A stretch of DNA of 64,000 nt, taken from NCBI RefSeq assembly GCF_004762045.1, contig NZ_SJOM01000007.1, positions 1,204,026 to 1,268,025 on the forward strand, read 5' to 3'. Made by a program: the position numbers and the translations under genes. The stretch is from Mycobacterium sp. DL99. GTDB taxonomy: Bacteria; Actinomycetota; Actinomycetes; Mycobacteriales; Mycobacteriaceae. The number at the start of each line of letters is the position of its first letter. Positions within the stretch are counted from its first letter, which is position 1. The notes under the pieces were generated by a model. That model did no database searches, was not told the origin of the DNA, and saw nothing but the letters and a program-made list of their open reading frames with translations. This document shows positions 52,569 through 62,029 of this stretch, piece after piece.

Positions 52569-54455
52569 ATGTACATGAATATGGAAACAGTGGCCCGGCA
52601 GTCGCTGTACAGACAGGCCCATGCGCGCGACGGAGACCTCCGCGCGCTGGCCGACCGGCGCCTGCTGTCGCGGATCTGGCGGTTCGCCGCGCGCCACCAT
52701 CGCAGGCTGGGCGGGTTCGTCGCGATCAGCGTGGTCAGTGCGCTGCTGACGGTGACGACGCCGGTGCTGGCCGGCCGTGTGGTCGACGCGATCACGCAGG
52801 GCGGCCCGGCGTCGACGGTGGTGCTGCTGGCCTGCACTATCGCTGCGATCGCCGTCGCTGAAGCCGCAGTGGCCCTGTTGACCAGGTGGTTGTCGTCGAA
52901 CATCGGCGAGGGTCTGATCCTGGACCTGCGCACCGCGGTGTTCGACCACGTGCAACGCATGCCGGTGGCGTTCTTCACCCGCACCCGGACCGGCGCCTTG
53001 GTGAGCCGCCTGGGCAATGACGTGATCGGGGCGCAGCGGGCGTTCTCCGACACGCTCTCGGGCATCGTCGCCAACGTCGTGACCCTGACGCTGACGCTTG
53101 TGGTGATGCTCAGCATCTCGTGGCAGATCACCCTGCTGTCGTTGGCGCTGCTGCCGTTGTTCGTGCTGCCCGCCCGTCGCATCGGCACCCGGATGGCTGG
53201 GTTGTCCCGCGAGGCGGCCACGTACAACGCCACGATGAACACCCAGATGACCGAGCGGTTCTCGGCCCCGGGAGCCACCCTGGTCAAGTTGTTCGGCAGC
53301 CCGGAGACCGAGTCCGACGAGTTCGCGGTGCGTGCCGGCCGGGTGCGTGACATCGGGGTGCGCACGGCGATGCTGCAGTCGACGTTCATGAACTCGCTGA
53401 CGCTGATGTCGGCGCTCGCCCTGGCATTGGTCTACGGGCTGGGCGGCGTGCTGGCGATCGGCGGGCAACTGCAGGCCGGTGCGGTGGTGTCGCTGGCACT
53501 TCTGCTGACCCGGCTGTATGCGCCGCTGACCGCACTGGCCAACGCGCGGGTCGAGATCGCCAGCGCCCTGGTGTCGTTCGAGCGGGTTTTCGAGGTGCTG
53601 GACCTGGTGCCGCTGATCGCCGAGGAACCCGATGCCGTGCCTGTGCCGGATGGTCCTGTCGAGGTCGAATTCGACCACGTCCGGTTCTCCTACCCTTCGG
53701 CGGACAAGGTGTCGCTGGCCTCGCTGGAAGAAGTGGCGACGTTGGACGACCGCGGCGGTGAGGAGGTGCTGCACGGCATTTCGTTCACGGCCCGGCCCGG
53801 CCAGATGGTGGCGCTGGTCGGATCGTCGGGGGCGGGCAAGTCGACCATCGCGTCGCTGCTGGCCCGGCTCTACGACGTCGACTCCGGTTCCATCAAGCTC
53901 AACGGGGCCGACGTGCGGGACGTGACGTTCGGGTCGCTCAAGGACACGGTGGGCATGGTGACCCAGGACGGGCACCTGTTCCACGAGTCGATCCGCGCCA
54001 ACCTGTTGCTCGCGGCGCCGGAAGCTGGTGAGGACGAACTCTGGGAGGCACTGCGCCGGGCTCGGCTCGATGACGTGGTCGCGGCCATGCCCGACGGCTT
54101 GGACACGGTTGTCGGTGAGCGCGGATACCGTCTGTCCGGAGGGCAGCGGCAGCGGTTGACCATCGCGCGCCTGCTGTTGGGACGATCACGGGTGGTGGTG
54201 CTCGATGAGGCGACGGCGTCGCTGGACTCGGCCTCGGAGGCCGCCGTTCAGCAGGCCCTCGCCGAGGCATTGGGCGGGCGCACCTCGATCGTCATCGCGC
54301 ACCGGTTGTCCACGGTTCGCGCCGCCGATCTCATCCTGGTCATCGAGGACGGGCGCGGCGTCGAACGCGGCACTCACCGCGAGTTGCTCGCCCGGGGTGG
54401 CCGCTACGCCGAGCTGTACGACACGCAGTTCTCCCAGGAGGTCCCGGCGGCATGA
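52569..54455 (+). CDS. ABC exporter half-transporter 1 (fused TMD-NBD)
   Basis: A 628-residue half-transporter. Six helices (about 50-330, e.g. LGGFVAISVVSALLTVTTPV, TLTLTLVVMLSISWQITLLS) then an ABC domain: Walker A GSSGAGKST near 418-426, signature LSGGQRQR, Walker B VVLDEATASLD with catalytic Glu547, H-loop IVIAHRLST. All motifs are intact, so it can work as a homodimer. ATG at 52569 chosen; further ATGs at 52575 and 52581. Thirty-six base pairs before transporter 2, same strand. Confidence 0.9.
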   Translation: MYMNMETVARQSLYRQAHARDGDLRALADRRLLSRIWRFAARHHRRLGGFVAISVVSALLTVTTPVLAGRVVDAITQGGPASTVVLLACTIAAIAVAEAAVALLTRWLSSNIGEGLILDLRTAVFDHVQRMPVAFFTRTRTGALVSRLGNDVIGAQRAFSDTLSGIVANVVTLTLTLVVMLSISWQITLLSLALLPLFVLPARRIGTRMAGLSREAATYNATMNTQMTERFSAPGATLVKLFGSPETESDEFAVRAGRVRDIGVRTAMLQSTFMNSLTLMSALALALVYGLGGVLAIGGQLQAGAVVSLALLLTRLYAPLTALANARVEIASALVSFERVFEVLDLVPLIAEEPDAVPVPDGPVEVEFDHVRFSYPSADKVSLASLEEVATLDDRGGEEVLHGISFTARPGQMVALVGSSGAGKSTIASLLARLYDVDSGSIKLNGADVRDVTFGSLKDTVGMVTQDGHLFHESIRANLLLAAPEAGEDELWEALRRARLDDVVAAMPDGLDTVVGERGYRLSGGQRQRLTIARLLLGRSRVVVLDEATASLDSASEAAVQQALAEALGGRTSIVIAHRLSTVRAADLILVIEDGRGVERGTHRELLARGGRYAELYDTQFSQEVPAA

Positions 54456-54491
54456 AGTTAATCGTTTGCCCCTGATGGGAAGATTGATCCA

Positions 54492-56387
54492 GTGAGTCAA
54501 CCCGCGATCGCCACATCACCGAAGCGGATCCGGACCAGTTCAGATCTGTGGCGGCTGTTGCCTTATCTGTTGCCGTACCGGGCCCGCTGGATCGTCATGA
54601 TCGTGGTGGCGGTGGTCAGCCTCGCTGCGACGGTGGCGATTCCGCTGATGACCAAGGCCGTCATCGACGGTCCGGTGCGTCACCAGGATCCGCACGGGTT
54701 GTGGGTACTGGGTTCGGCTGCGGTGGCGGTCGGCATTTCCGAGGCGGTGCTGTGGTTCATCAGGCGCTGGATGGTGGCCCGTGCCACCATGGGCGTCGAG
54801 GCCGACATCCGCAAGGATCTCTATGCGCGGCTGCAGATCCTGCCGATGAGCTTCCACGGCCGCTGGCAGTCCGGGCAGCTCCTGTCGCGGGTGATGAACG
54901 ATCTGTCCACGATCCGCCGGTTCCTGTCCTTCGGGTTGGTGTTCCTGATCCTCAACACCCTGCAGATCGTCGTGGTGACGTCGATCCTGCTGGCCATGTA
55001 CTGGCCGCTGGGTGTGGTGGTGCTGGTGTCGATCGTGCCGATCACGCTGACCGTCCTGCATTTCGAGCGGGAGTACACCCGGTTGTCGCGGCTGGCGCAG
55101 GACCAGACCGGCCACGTCGCAACCCATGTCGAGGAGGCCGCGCTCGGGCTGCGGGTGGTCAAGGCGTTCGGCCGCGAGGACTACGTCTTCGACCGGTTCG
55201 ACGAGCAGGCCACGCAGCTCTACGAGACGCAGTTCGCCAGGGTGAGCGTCTCGGCGAAGTTCTGGACGCTGCTGGAGGTCATCCCCAACCTCACGCTGAT
55301 CGTGGTGTTGGGATTCGGTGCGTACGCGGCGGGCCACGGCCACGTCACGATGGGCACCCTGGTCGCCTTCATCACGATGATGCTGTCGCTGGTGTGGCCG
55401 ATCGCCTCGCTGGGTTTTCTGTTGTCGATGACGCAGGAGTCGTTCACCGCGGCCAACCGCATCGCCGAGATCTTCGATGCGCCCATCGACATCACCGACG
55501 GTCCGGTGTCGCAGCCGCCGCGCGGCGGCCGGCTGGAGCTGCGGGATGTGGGCTTCAAGTTTCCCGATGGTGACGAGTGGGCTCTACGCCATGTCAACGC
55601 CGTGGTGGAACCGGGACAGACGCTGGCGCTCGTCGGCGCGACCGGGTCGGGTAAATCGGTGCTCGCCGCATTGTTCTCACGGTTGTACGACGTCACCGAA
55701 GGCCAGATCCTGATCGACGGCCGCGACATCCGCGAGCTGAGCCTGCCCGTGCTGCGGCAGGCCGTGGCCACCGCGTTCGAGGACCCCACGCTGTTCTCGA
55801 TGTCGGTGGCCGAGAATTTGCGGCTGGGCCGTGCGGATGCCACCGACGAGCAGCTGGGCCAGGCCATCGAGATCGCGGCCGCACAGTTCGTCTACGACCT
55901 GCCCTTCGGGCTGGATACCCGGATCGGCGAGCAGGGCATGAGCCTGTCCGGTGGTCAGCGCCAACGTCTTTCGCTGGCCCGCGCGATCCTGGCGGCGCCC
56001 AAGATACTGGTGCTCGACGACACGTTGTCGGCGTTGGACGTGCATACCGAAGCCGTTGTGACGGAGGCCCTCGGGCGCGTCCTGCGCGGGGTGACGGGCA
56101 TCATCGTGGCGCACCGCGCATCGACCGTGCTGTTGGCCGACAAGGTCGCGCTCCTGCAGAACGGAACGATCACCCACATCGGGACACACGCCGAATTGCT
56201 GGCACGGGTACCGCAATACCGCTACCTGCTGGCCGCCGATGACCAACTCGATGACGCCTGCGAGCGCAGTTGCGCATGGGAGGACGACGAGGAGTTGGGC
56301 CGGTTGCAGCGCGGGCACGCCGAACGTGCGGCCATCGATGAGGTGGGCGGGCCCCCGCATCTCAGTGCGGAGGTGCAGCGCCGATGA
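54492..56387 (+). CDS. ABC exporter half-transporter 2, degenerate ATPase site
   Basis: A 631-residue half-transporter: TMD (about 20-330), then NBD with Walker A GATGSGKS (382-389), signature LSGGQRQR (485-492) and H-loop IVAHRAST. The Walker B is VLDDTLSALD: Asp510 replaces the catalytic Glu, so this subunit has a non-catalytic ATP site. GTG start; it overlaps transporter 3 in an ATGA. The C-terminal tail (570-631) is acidic. Best read as the degenerate half of a heterodimer with the next gene. Confidence 0.9.
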   Translation: MSQPAIATSPKRIRTSSDLWRLLPYLLPYRARWIVMIVVAVVSLAATVAIPLMTKAVIDGPVRHQDPHGLWVLGSAAVAVGISEAVLWFIRRWMVARATMGVEADIRKDLYARLQILPMSFHGRWQSGQLLSRVMNDLSTIRRFLSFGLVFLILNTLQIVVVTSILLAMYWPLGVVVLVSIVPITLTVLHFEREYTRLSRLAQDQTGHVATHVEEAALGLRVVKAFGREDYVFDRFDEQATQLYETQFARVSVSAKFWTLLEVIPNLTLIVVLGFGAYAAGHGHVTMGTLVAFITMMLSLVWPIASLGFLLSMTQESFTAANRIAEIFDAPIDITDGPVSQPPRGGRLELRDVGFKFPDGDEWALRHVNAVVEPGQTLALVGATGSGKSVLAALFSRLYDVTEGQILIDGRDIRELSLPVLRQAVATAFEDPTLFSMSVAENLRLGRADATDEQLGQAIEIAAAQFVYDLPFGLDTRIGEQGMSLSGGQRQRLSLARAILAAPKILVLDDTLSALDVHTEAVVTEALGRVLRGVTGIIVAHRASTVLLADKVALLQNGTITHIGTHAELLARVPQYRYLLAADDQLDDACERSCAWEDDEELGRLQRGHAERAAIDEVGGPPHLSAEVQRR

Positions 56388-58237
56388 CCACTACACAGTG
56401 GCGTGGCCGCCTGAGCGACGACGAACAAGACGACTCCGACAACACCGCCGCCGGCACGTCCACCCTTCCTATCGACGAGAGCGTGCCGCTACGCCGTGAG
56501 GCCCGGGCACTGCTCATGTCATTGCTGCGCCCCTACCGGTGGACGGTCGCCGTGCTGGCACTGGTGGTCGTGGTGGAAAACGCTGCCCGGCTGTCGGTTC
56601 CGATCCTGGTGCAGCGTGGTATCGACCGCGGCATCCCGCCGATTCTGGAGGGCGGCCCGGCCCGTGAGCTGATGCTCATCGTCGGCACGCTGTGCGCGGT
56701 GGTCATCGTGCAGGCGATCAGCCGCATGTTCTTCCTGCGGCGCTCCGGCCGGGTCGGCCAGCAGGTGCTGTTGGAGTTGCGCCGCCGGGTGTTCCGCCAT
56801 TTCGGCCGGCTCGATGTGGCCTTCCACGACCGGTATACGTCGGGCCGGGTGGTCAGCCGGTCCACCAATGACGTCGAGGCCATCCAGGACATGCTGGAAA
56901 CCGGTTTCGACAGCCTGATCACCGCGGCGCTGACGTTGTTCGGCACCGCGATCCTGCTGGTGGCGCTCGATTGGCGGCTGGGCCTGATGTGCCTGGCGGC
57001 GTTCCCGATCCTGGTCGCCCTGGTGTGGTGGTTCCGCAACGAGTCGGGCAAGACCTACCGGCTGGTGCGGGAAAGTGCGGCGCTGGTGATCGTGCAGTTC
57101 GTCGAGACCATGACGGGGATCAAGGCCGTGCAGGCCTACCGGCGCGAGCCGCGCAACCAGGAGATCTTCGACGACGTCGCCGACGGGTACCGGGCGCTCA
57201 ACGAGAAGACCTTCAAGCTGCTGGCGATCTTCATGCCCGGGGTCAAACTGGTCGGCAACCTCACCACTGGCGCGGTGCTGCTCTACGGCGGCTACCGGGT
57301 GCTGCGCGGCGAGATGACCATCGGCACGCTGGCCGCGTTCCTGCTCTACCTGCGGATGTTCTTCGAGCCGATGCAGGAGATCTCGCAGTTCTTCAACACC
57401 TTCCAGTCGGCGTCCTCGGCTCTGGAGAAGCTGGCCGGGGTGCTGGCGCTGCAGCCCGCCATCGCCGACCCGGAGGTGCCGGTCACATTGCCTGCCTCCA
57501 AGGGCGGCATTGTGTTTCACGACGTGCGGTTCGAGTACGCCCCGGGCCGTCCGGTGTTGCCCGGGCTGGAGCTCTCGGTGCCGGCCGGTCAGACCGTGGC
57601 GCTGGTGGGCACCACCGGCGCGGGCAAGACCACCATCGCCAAGCTGATCGCCCGGTTCTATGACCCCACGGCCGGATCGGTGACGCTGGACGGTGTGGAT
57701 CTGCGCGACCTCGCGCAGGCGGAACTGCGCCGCCACGTCGTGATGGTCACGCAGGAGAACTTCATGTTCGCCGGGACGGTCGCCGACAACATCCGCTTCG
57801 GTCGACCGGATGCCACCGATGCGCAGGTGCGGGAGGCCGCCGTCGCGGTCGGTGCAAACCGCTTCATCGAGACACTGCCCGACGGGTATGACACCGATGT
57901 CGCCAAGCGCGGTGGCCGGCTGTCAGCCGGGCAGCGGCAGCTGGTGGCGTTCGCCCGGGCATTCCTGGCCGATCCGGCGGTACTGATCCTGGATGAGGCG
58001 ACGTCGTCACTGGATATTCCGAGCGAGCGAATGGTGCAGCGCGCGTTGGAAACCGTGTTGGCCGACCGCACCGCGCTGGTGATCGCCCACCGGCTCTCCA
58101 CGGTGCAGATCGCCGACCGGGTACTCGTGCTCGAGCACGGCCGCATCATCGAGGACGGCGCACCGGCCGATCTCATCGGTCGGACCGACGGGGCCTACGC
58201 CGCGTTGCACCGCGCCTGGATGGATTCGCTGGCGTGA
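56384..58237 (+). CDS. ABC exporter half-transporter 3, LSAGQ signature
   Basis: A 617-residue half-transporter: TMD (about 45-350), Walker A GTTGAGKT (409-416), Walker B LILDEATSSLD with catalytic Glu538, but the signature is LSAGQ (513-517), not LSGGQ; H-loop IAHRLST. The LSAGQ would face the Asp-containing Walker B of transporter 2, making one inactive site, while the canonical LSGGQ of transporter 2 pairs with this active Walker A/B. ATG overlapping the previous stop. Convergent with the YtkA-like gene at 12 bp. Confidence 0.9.
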   Translation: MTTTQWRGRLSDDEQDDSDNTAAGTSTLPIDESVPLRREARALLMSLLRPYRWTVAVLALVVVVENAARLSVPILVQRGIDRGIPPILEGGPARELMLIVGTLCAVVIVQAISRMFFLRRSGRVGQQVLLELRRRVFRHFGRLDVAFHDRYTSGRVVSRSTNDVEAIQDMLETGFDSLITAALTLFGTAILLVALDWRLGLMCLAAFPILVALVWWFRNESGKTYRLVRESAALVIVQFVETMTGIKAVQAYRREPRNQEIFDDVADGYRALNEKTFKLLAIFMPGVKLVGNLTTGAVLLYGGYRVLRGEMTIGTLAAFLLYLRMFFEPMQEISQFFNTFQSASSALEKLAGVLALQPAIADPEVPVTLPASKGGIVFHDVRFEYAPGRPVLPGLELSVPAGQTVALVGTTGAGKTTIAKLIARFYDPTAGSVTLDGVDLRDLAQAELRRHVVMVTQENFMFAGTVADNIRFGRPDATDAQVREAAVAVGANRFIETLPDGYDTDVAKRGGRLSAGQRQLVAFARAFLADPAVLILDEATSSLDIPSERMVQRALETVLADRTALVIAHRLSTVQIADRVLVLEHGRIIEDGAPADLIGRTDGAYAALHRAWMDSLA

Positions 58238-58249
58238 CGGTGCCGGCGC

Positions 58250-58657
58250 CTACCGCTTGGCGGTGACATGCAGTACGGCGTCGTAGCTCTGCGGGCCTGA
58301 ACCGATGCGCACCGTGATGTCCCACTGGCCCGGCGCGGAGAGGTCTATGTCGGCGCGGTAGTCATCGGTGCGCTCTGGCGTGGCCTCGACCGTTGGTGCG
58401 GCCAAACCCATCTCCGGCATCCGTGGTTCGAAACGGACCCACTCCGGCGTCGGGGTTTCGCCTGCGCTTCCCAGGATTTCCACGGTCAGTGGCCCGACCC
58501 CGACCTTGGGCGGATCACCCTTGAACCGCACCAGGTACGGCCCCGCGGTGGCCTCGGCGGCGATGGGCGGCCGGGGCTGCGGCCACAACAGCCACAGCAT
58601 GCCGGCGCCCACCGCGACGACGATGACGGCGATGCCCAGCCAGTGCAAGCGGTTCAC
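58250..58657 (-). CDS. YtkA-like membrane-anchored protein
   Basis: A 135-residue protein with a single N-terminal helix (WLGIAVIVVAVGAGMLWLLW) and an extracellular beta-sandwich (GPYLVRFKGDPPKVGVGPLT, APGQWDITVRIGSG) of the YtkA/FixH-like family, often linked to copper or haem handling. No Cys/Met cluster is visible, so metal binding is uncertain. GTG start at 58657, chosen because the frame upstream overlaps the DUF1254 gene; 8 bp separate it from that stop. Confidence 0.75.
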   Translation of the reverse strand: MNRLHWLGIAVIVVAVGAGMLWLLWPQPRPPIAAEATAGPYLVRFKGDPPKVGVGPLTVEILGSAGETPTPEWVRFEPRMPEMGLAAPTVEATPERTDDYRADIDLSAPGQWDITVRIGSGPQSYDAVLHVTAKR

Positions 58658-58665
58658 GGTGCCGG

Positions 58666-59973
58666 CTAGAGCTTTTCGATGTCGGGCAGTGTCCAGGTCT
58701 TGTCGAACAGCGCGGGTTTCGGGCCGTAGAGCCGGAACAGCACTTCGAACCGGCCGTCGGGCTTCGTCGGAATCCAATTGGACTGCTTGCCTTCTGGAGC
58801 CCGCGGTCCGAAGTAGATGTCGACGGATCCGTCGGGGTTCGTCACGAGGTCGGGTCGGTGTGAGGAGCGGCTCGCGTGCGGCAGGTCGCGGATCAGTGCG
58901 TGGGTCGCCCGGTCGTACACCGTCGCCGACCAGTAGAGCGAGACCGGCGGGTCGGCAGGGACCCGCAGCCGGTAGGTCGCGGCGCCGTCGAATGGCTCGC
59001 CGCTGGCATCAGCGATCGTCATGACGTAGAACTGGCCCTGCCCAAGATGTTTGGCGCTGAAATAGATGAACGAGTACAGCAGGCCGCGATCGTCGACGGG
59101 GTAGCTGGCGGGGTCGGCGAATCCGGTTTGCATGCCCTGGACCACCTCGGGCGAGGCGGGCACGGCCCAGTGGGTCCCGTCGAAATACGGCGAGGCGAAG
59201 AACCGCGGATAGTTGGCGTCGAGCCAGTCGTGTGCTTCGGCGGCGGCCGCATCGAGCACCGACGTGAGCTCAGCGTCGGGGGTGAAGGGCTTGCCCTGCT
59301 CGATACCGATCGACTTCAGCACCGAGATCATCACCCGATCCCGCTGTAGCCACGGCTCGCGCTGGATGAACTGGTGAAGCAGTTCGAAGAACCGGATGTC
59401 GTAGGGGATCGTGCTGTCGTACAACGCACCTGATGCGTCGGCGAAGACCGTCGGCTCGGGACCGGACAGCGGATAGACCTTGATGCGCTTGCCGTACTCG
59501 GCCGCCGTGGCGACGTCGGCGTCGTCACTCGATGCGACGTTGGACCGCAGCGCCCCGAACCCCGTATAGGTCGCCGACGGCATCGGGATGTAGCCGTCGG
59601 GAACCTCACCGTCGAACCCCGGCGGCAGGATCAGGTACTTGCCGCCGGCGCCCTTGTCGACCCCGGCGGGCCCGACGTCTTCGAGCGCTTCCTGCCAACC
59701 GTTGTCGACCGACCCGGTGATCGAACCACCTTCTGCGGGTGGGATTTCCAGCACGACCGGGCCGGCCTGGGTGTTGTACAGCGGGAAGAAGTACAGCGTG
59801 TCCGGATTCGGGGTCAGCGTCTGGTTCTTCCAGTCCAGCAGCTTCGACCAGAACACCACCTGGTTGTCGCCCGCGCCGACTCCGGCTGCCGCTTCGCGCA
59901 GCAGCTCGAAGTTGACGGCGGGCATACCCCAGATCACAGCCTGCACTGCACGGGAACGCATCAACGGGTCCAT
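58666..59973 (-). CDS. DUF1254/DUF1214 protein
   Basis: A 435-residue protein with an N-terminal DUF1254 half (AVQAVIWGMPAVNFELLREA, NPDTLYFFPLYNTQAGPVVLEIP) and a C-terminal DUF1214 half (PVSLYWSATVYDRATHALI, then YFGPRAPEGKQSNWIPT and FEVLFRLYGP). These paired domains form beta-sandwiches of unknown activity, common in actinobacteria and often near lipid or xenobiotic genes. ATG at 59973 chosen over a TTG two codons upstream. Transcribed with the YtkA-like gene. Confidence 0.85.
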   Translation of the reverse strand: MDPLMRSRAVQAVIWGMPAVNFELLREAAAGVGAGDNQVVFWSKLLDWKNQTLTPNPDTLYFFPLYNTQAGPVVLEIPPAEGGSITGSVDNGWQEALEDVGPAGVDKGAGGKYLILPPGFDGEVPDGYIPMPSATYTGFGALRSNVASSDDADVATAAEYGKRIKVYPLSGPEPTVFADASGALYDSTIPYDIRFFELLHQFIQREPWLQRDRVMISVLKSIGIEQGKPFTPDAELTSVLDAAAAEAHDWLDANYPRFFASPYFDGTHWAVPASPEVVQGMQTGFADPASYPVDDRGLLYSFIYFSAKHLGQGQFYVMTIADASGEPFDGAATYRLRVPADPPVSLYWSATVYDRATHALIRDLPHASRSSHRPDLVTNPDGSVDIYFGPRAPEGKQSNWIPTKPDGRFEVLFRLYGPKPALFDKTWTLPDIEKL

Positions 59974-59991
59974 GCCCAAGACGCTAGTCCG

Positions 59992-61098
59992 TCACCGTAC
60001 GGTGTCGAAGAACGTCTTCACATCTTCGACGAACAATTCCGGCTGTTCGAAGGCGGCGAAGTGTCCGCCGCGCGGCATCGTCGTGTAGTGGGTGACGTTG
60101 TAGCCGGTCTCGCACCAACTGCGGGGCGCTCGTAGAATCTCCAGCGGGAACGACGCGATACCGGTCGGCAGGCTGACGTATTCGCCACCGCCCCAGGTGT
60201 TGTGGCTCTCCCAGTACAACCGGGCCGACGAAGCCGCCGATGCGGTGAGCCAATAGAGCATGACGTTGTCGAGCAATTCATCGCGGTGCACCACATTCTC
60301 GGGGTTTCCGTCGCAGTCCATCCATGACCAGAACTTCTCCACGATCCACGCCAGCTGGCCGACGGGGGAGTCCACCAGTCCGTACCCGACGGTCTGTGGC
60401 CGGGTGGACTGTTGCTTCATGTAGCCCGAATCCCACTTGCGGTAGTACTCGATCCGGGCCAGGGCCTTCTGCAGGTCCTCGGTCATCTCGCCGATACCCT
60501 CGGCCGGCGGCTGCGCGATCGGCATGTTCACGTGAATGCCGACGCACGAGCCCACGTTGCGGCCGATCTGCGTCGTCACCGCGGCGCCCCAGTCGCCGCC
60601 TTGCGCACCGTAGCGGCCGTAGCCCAAGCGGGTCATCAACGTGTCCCAGGCCTGCGCGATCTTCCCGATTCCCCACCCTGTTGCGCTCGGCTTGCCGGAG
60701 AACCCGTAGCCGGGCAGCGAGGGACACACCACGTCGAACCCGGCCTCGGTCAGCGGCTCGATCACCTTGTGGAATTCGACGATCGACCCGGGCCAGCCGT
60801 GGGTGATCAGCAGTGGGAACGCGTCCTCACGCCCGGATCGCTGGTGGATGAAATGGATGTCCAGGCCGTCGATCTCGGTGGTGAAGTGGTCGAACCGGTT
60901 CAGCGCGGCCTCGCGGGCGCGCCAGTCGTACTCGTTGGCCCAGTAGGCCGCCAGATCCTTGGTGTAGTCCAGCGGGATGCCCTGGGTCCAGTCCTCGACG
61001 CACTCGGCCTCGGGCCATCGGGTCCGGTTGAGTCGCTGCTTGAGGTCGTCGAGATCGGCGTCGGGAATTGCGATGCGGAAGGGGCGGATCTGAGCCAT
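59992..61098 (-). CDS. epoxide hydrolase, EHN family
   Basis: A 368-residue microsomal-type epoxide hydrolase. The N-terminal EHN region (PFRIAIPDADLDDLKQRL) is followed by the alpha/beta core: HGWPGS at 100-105 (oxyanion), the nucleophile Asp169 in GGDWGAAV, and the terminal His in PRGGHFAAFEQPE. Epoxides are opened through a covalent Asp ester. ATG at 61098 with GGGAGG almost adjacent (1 nt), an unusually short spacing. Downstream of a LuxR/GAF gene on the same strand. Confidence 0.9.
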   Translation of the reverse strand: MAQIRPFRIAIPDADLDDLKQRLNRTRWPEAECVEDWTQGIPLDYTKDLAAYWANEYDWRAREAALNRFDHFTTEIDGLDIHFIHQRSGREDAFPLLITHGWPGSIVEFHKVIEPLTEAGFDVVCPSLPGYGFSGKPSATGWGIGKIAQAWDTLMTRLGYGRYGAQGGDWGAAVTTQIGRNVGSCVGIHVNMPIAQPPAEGIGEMTEDLQKALARIEYYRKWDSGYMKQQSTRPQTVGYGLVDSPVGQLAWIVEKFWSWMDCDGNPENVVHRDELLDNVMLYWLTASAASSARLYWESHNTWGGGEYVSLPTGIASFPLEILRAPRSWCETGYNVTHYTTMPRGGHFAAFEQPELFVEDVKTFFDTVR

Positions 61099-61130
61099 GC
61101 CTCCCAATCTGCCAGAGGCAGCTCCAGAGG

Positions 61131-61970
61131 TCAGGGAATCTGGCGCAGCCGCCGCGCCTTGGAGACCGCCTCGTGACGGTTGCGCGCCCCGAGCTTGGCC
61201 GCCGCGCTGCGCAGATAGCTCTTCACGGTTTCCGGCTTCAGTGAAAGCCGTTGGGCTGCCTCGGCATTGGTGCAGCCCAGGGCGACCTGCGCCAGCACGT
61301 CGACCTCGCGGACGGTCAAGGGGGCGCTGGCCGGCGGGTCCCCACGCAAGGCGACCGCCAACCGGTCGGCGAGCTCGCGCAACGGCCCGGCCAGATCCGG
61401 GGAGTCGGCCGCCAGCCGGCGCAGGTCGGCGTGCACCTCGCGGATCTGTTCGGTGTCGGCCAGTTGGTCGGTGAAGTTGGTCAGCGCGGTCTCGCGCATC
61501 CGCATGCGCCGGTCGACCTCGTCGCGCACCCGAAGCTCGTCGCTCAACCGCTGCGCCGAGGCCACCATCGCGGCGGCGGTGCGGTCGCCGATCGGGGCGC
61601 TGGTGCGGTGCGCCCCGTACAGCACGGCCCGGGTGGCGCCGTCGACGACGACCGGCACCGCCAGGATCGAGCGGATCCCCTCGGACAGCACCGGCTCGTC
61701 GTAGTCGTGGGTGATGGTCGAGGCGCGGCGGTAGTCGGGCACCGAGATGGGACGGCGGGACACCACGCTGGCCCCGCCCAGCCCGGCGCGGGGCAGCACC
61801 GCGAGCCCGCGCATGGCGCCGGTACGGGTGCCGAAGAACTCGCTCAACAGCAGGGTGTCGTCGTGCACCTGCCCACCGAAGGCCAGCGGAAGCCCGGTAT
61901 CGGTGGCCATGCGGCGCAGCTCGGCGCGTACCGCGTCGGCGTCGCGAGGCCGCAGCAACCAGGGGCGCAT
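61131..61970 (-). CDS. LuxR-family regulator with GAF domain
   Basis: A 279-residue regulator: GAF sensor domain (about 25-150, AVPVVVDGATRAVLYGAHRT), then C-terminal LuxR helix-turn-helix (LTVREVDVLAQVALGCTNAE, LKPETVKSYLRSAAAKLGAR). No response-regulator domain. The ATG at 61970 has no Shine-Dalgarno sequence; a leaderless or weak start is likely. Probably controls the adjacent epoxide hydrolase or the divergent acyl-CoA synthetase genes (inference). Confidence 0.85.
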   Translation of the reverse strand: MRPWLLRPRDADAVRAELRRMATDTGLPLAFGGQVHDDTLLLSEFFGTRTGAMRGLAVLPRAGLGGASVVSRRPISVPDYRRASTITHDYDEPVLSEGIRSILAVPVVVDGATRAVLYGAHRTSAPIGDRTAAAMVASAQRLSDELRVRDEVDRRMRMRETALTNFTDQLADTEQIREVHADLRRLAADSPDLAGPLRELADRLAVALRGDPPASAPLTVREVDVLAQVALGCTNAEAAQRLSLKPETVKSYLRSAAAKLGARNRHEAVSKARRLRQIP

Positions 61971-62029
61971 CGTACGTACACACTTTCGGGGGTAGCGGGC
62001 GGGCAAGTGTGACGTAGAGCATAACTGTC

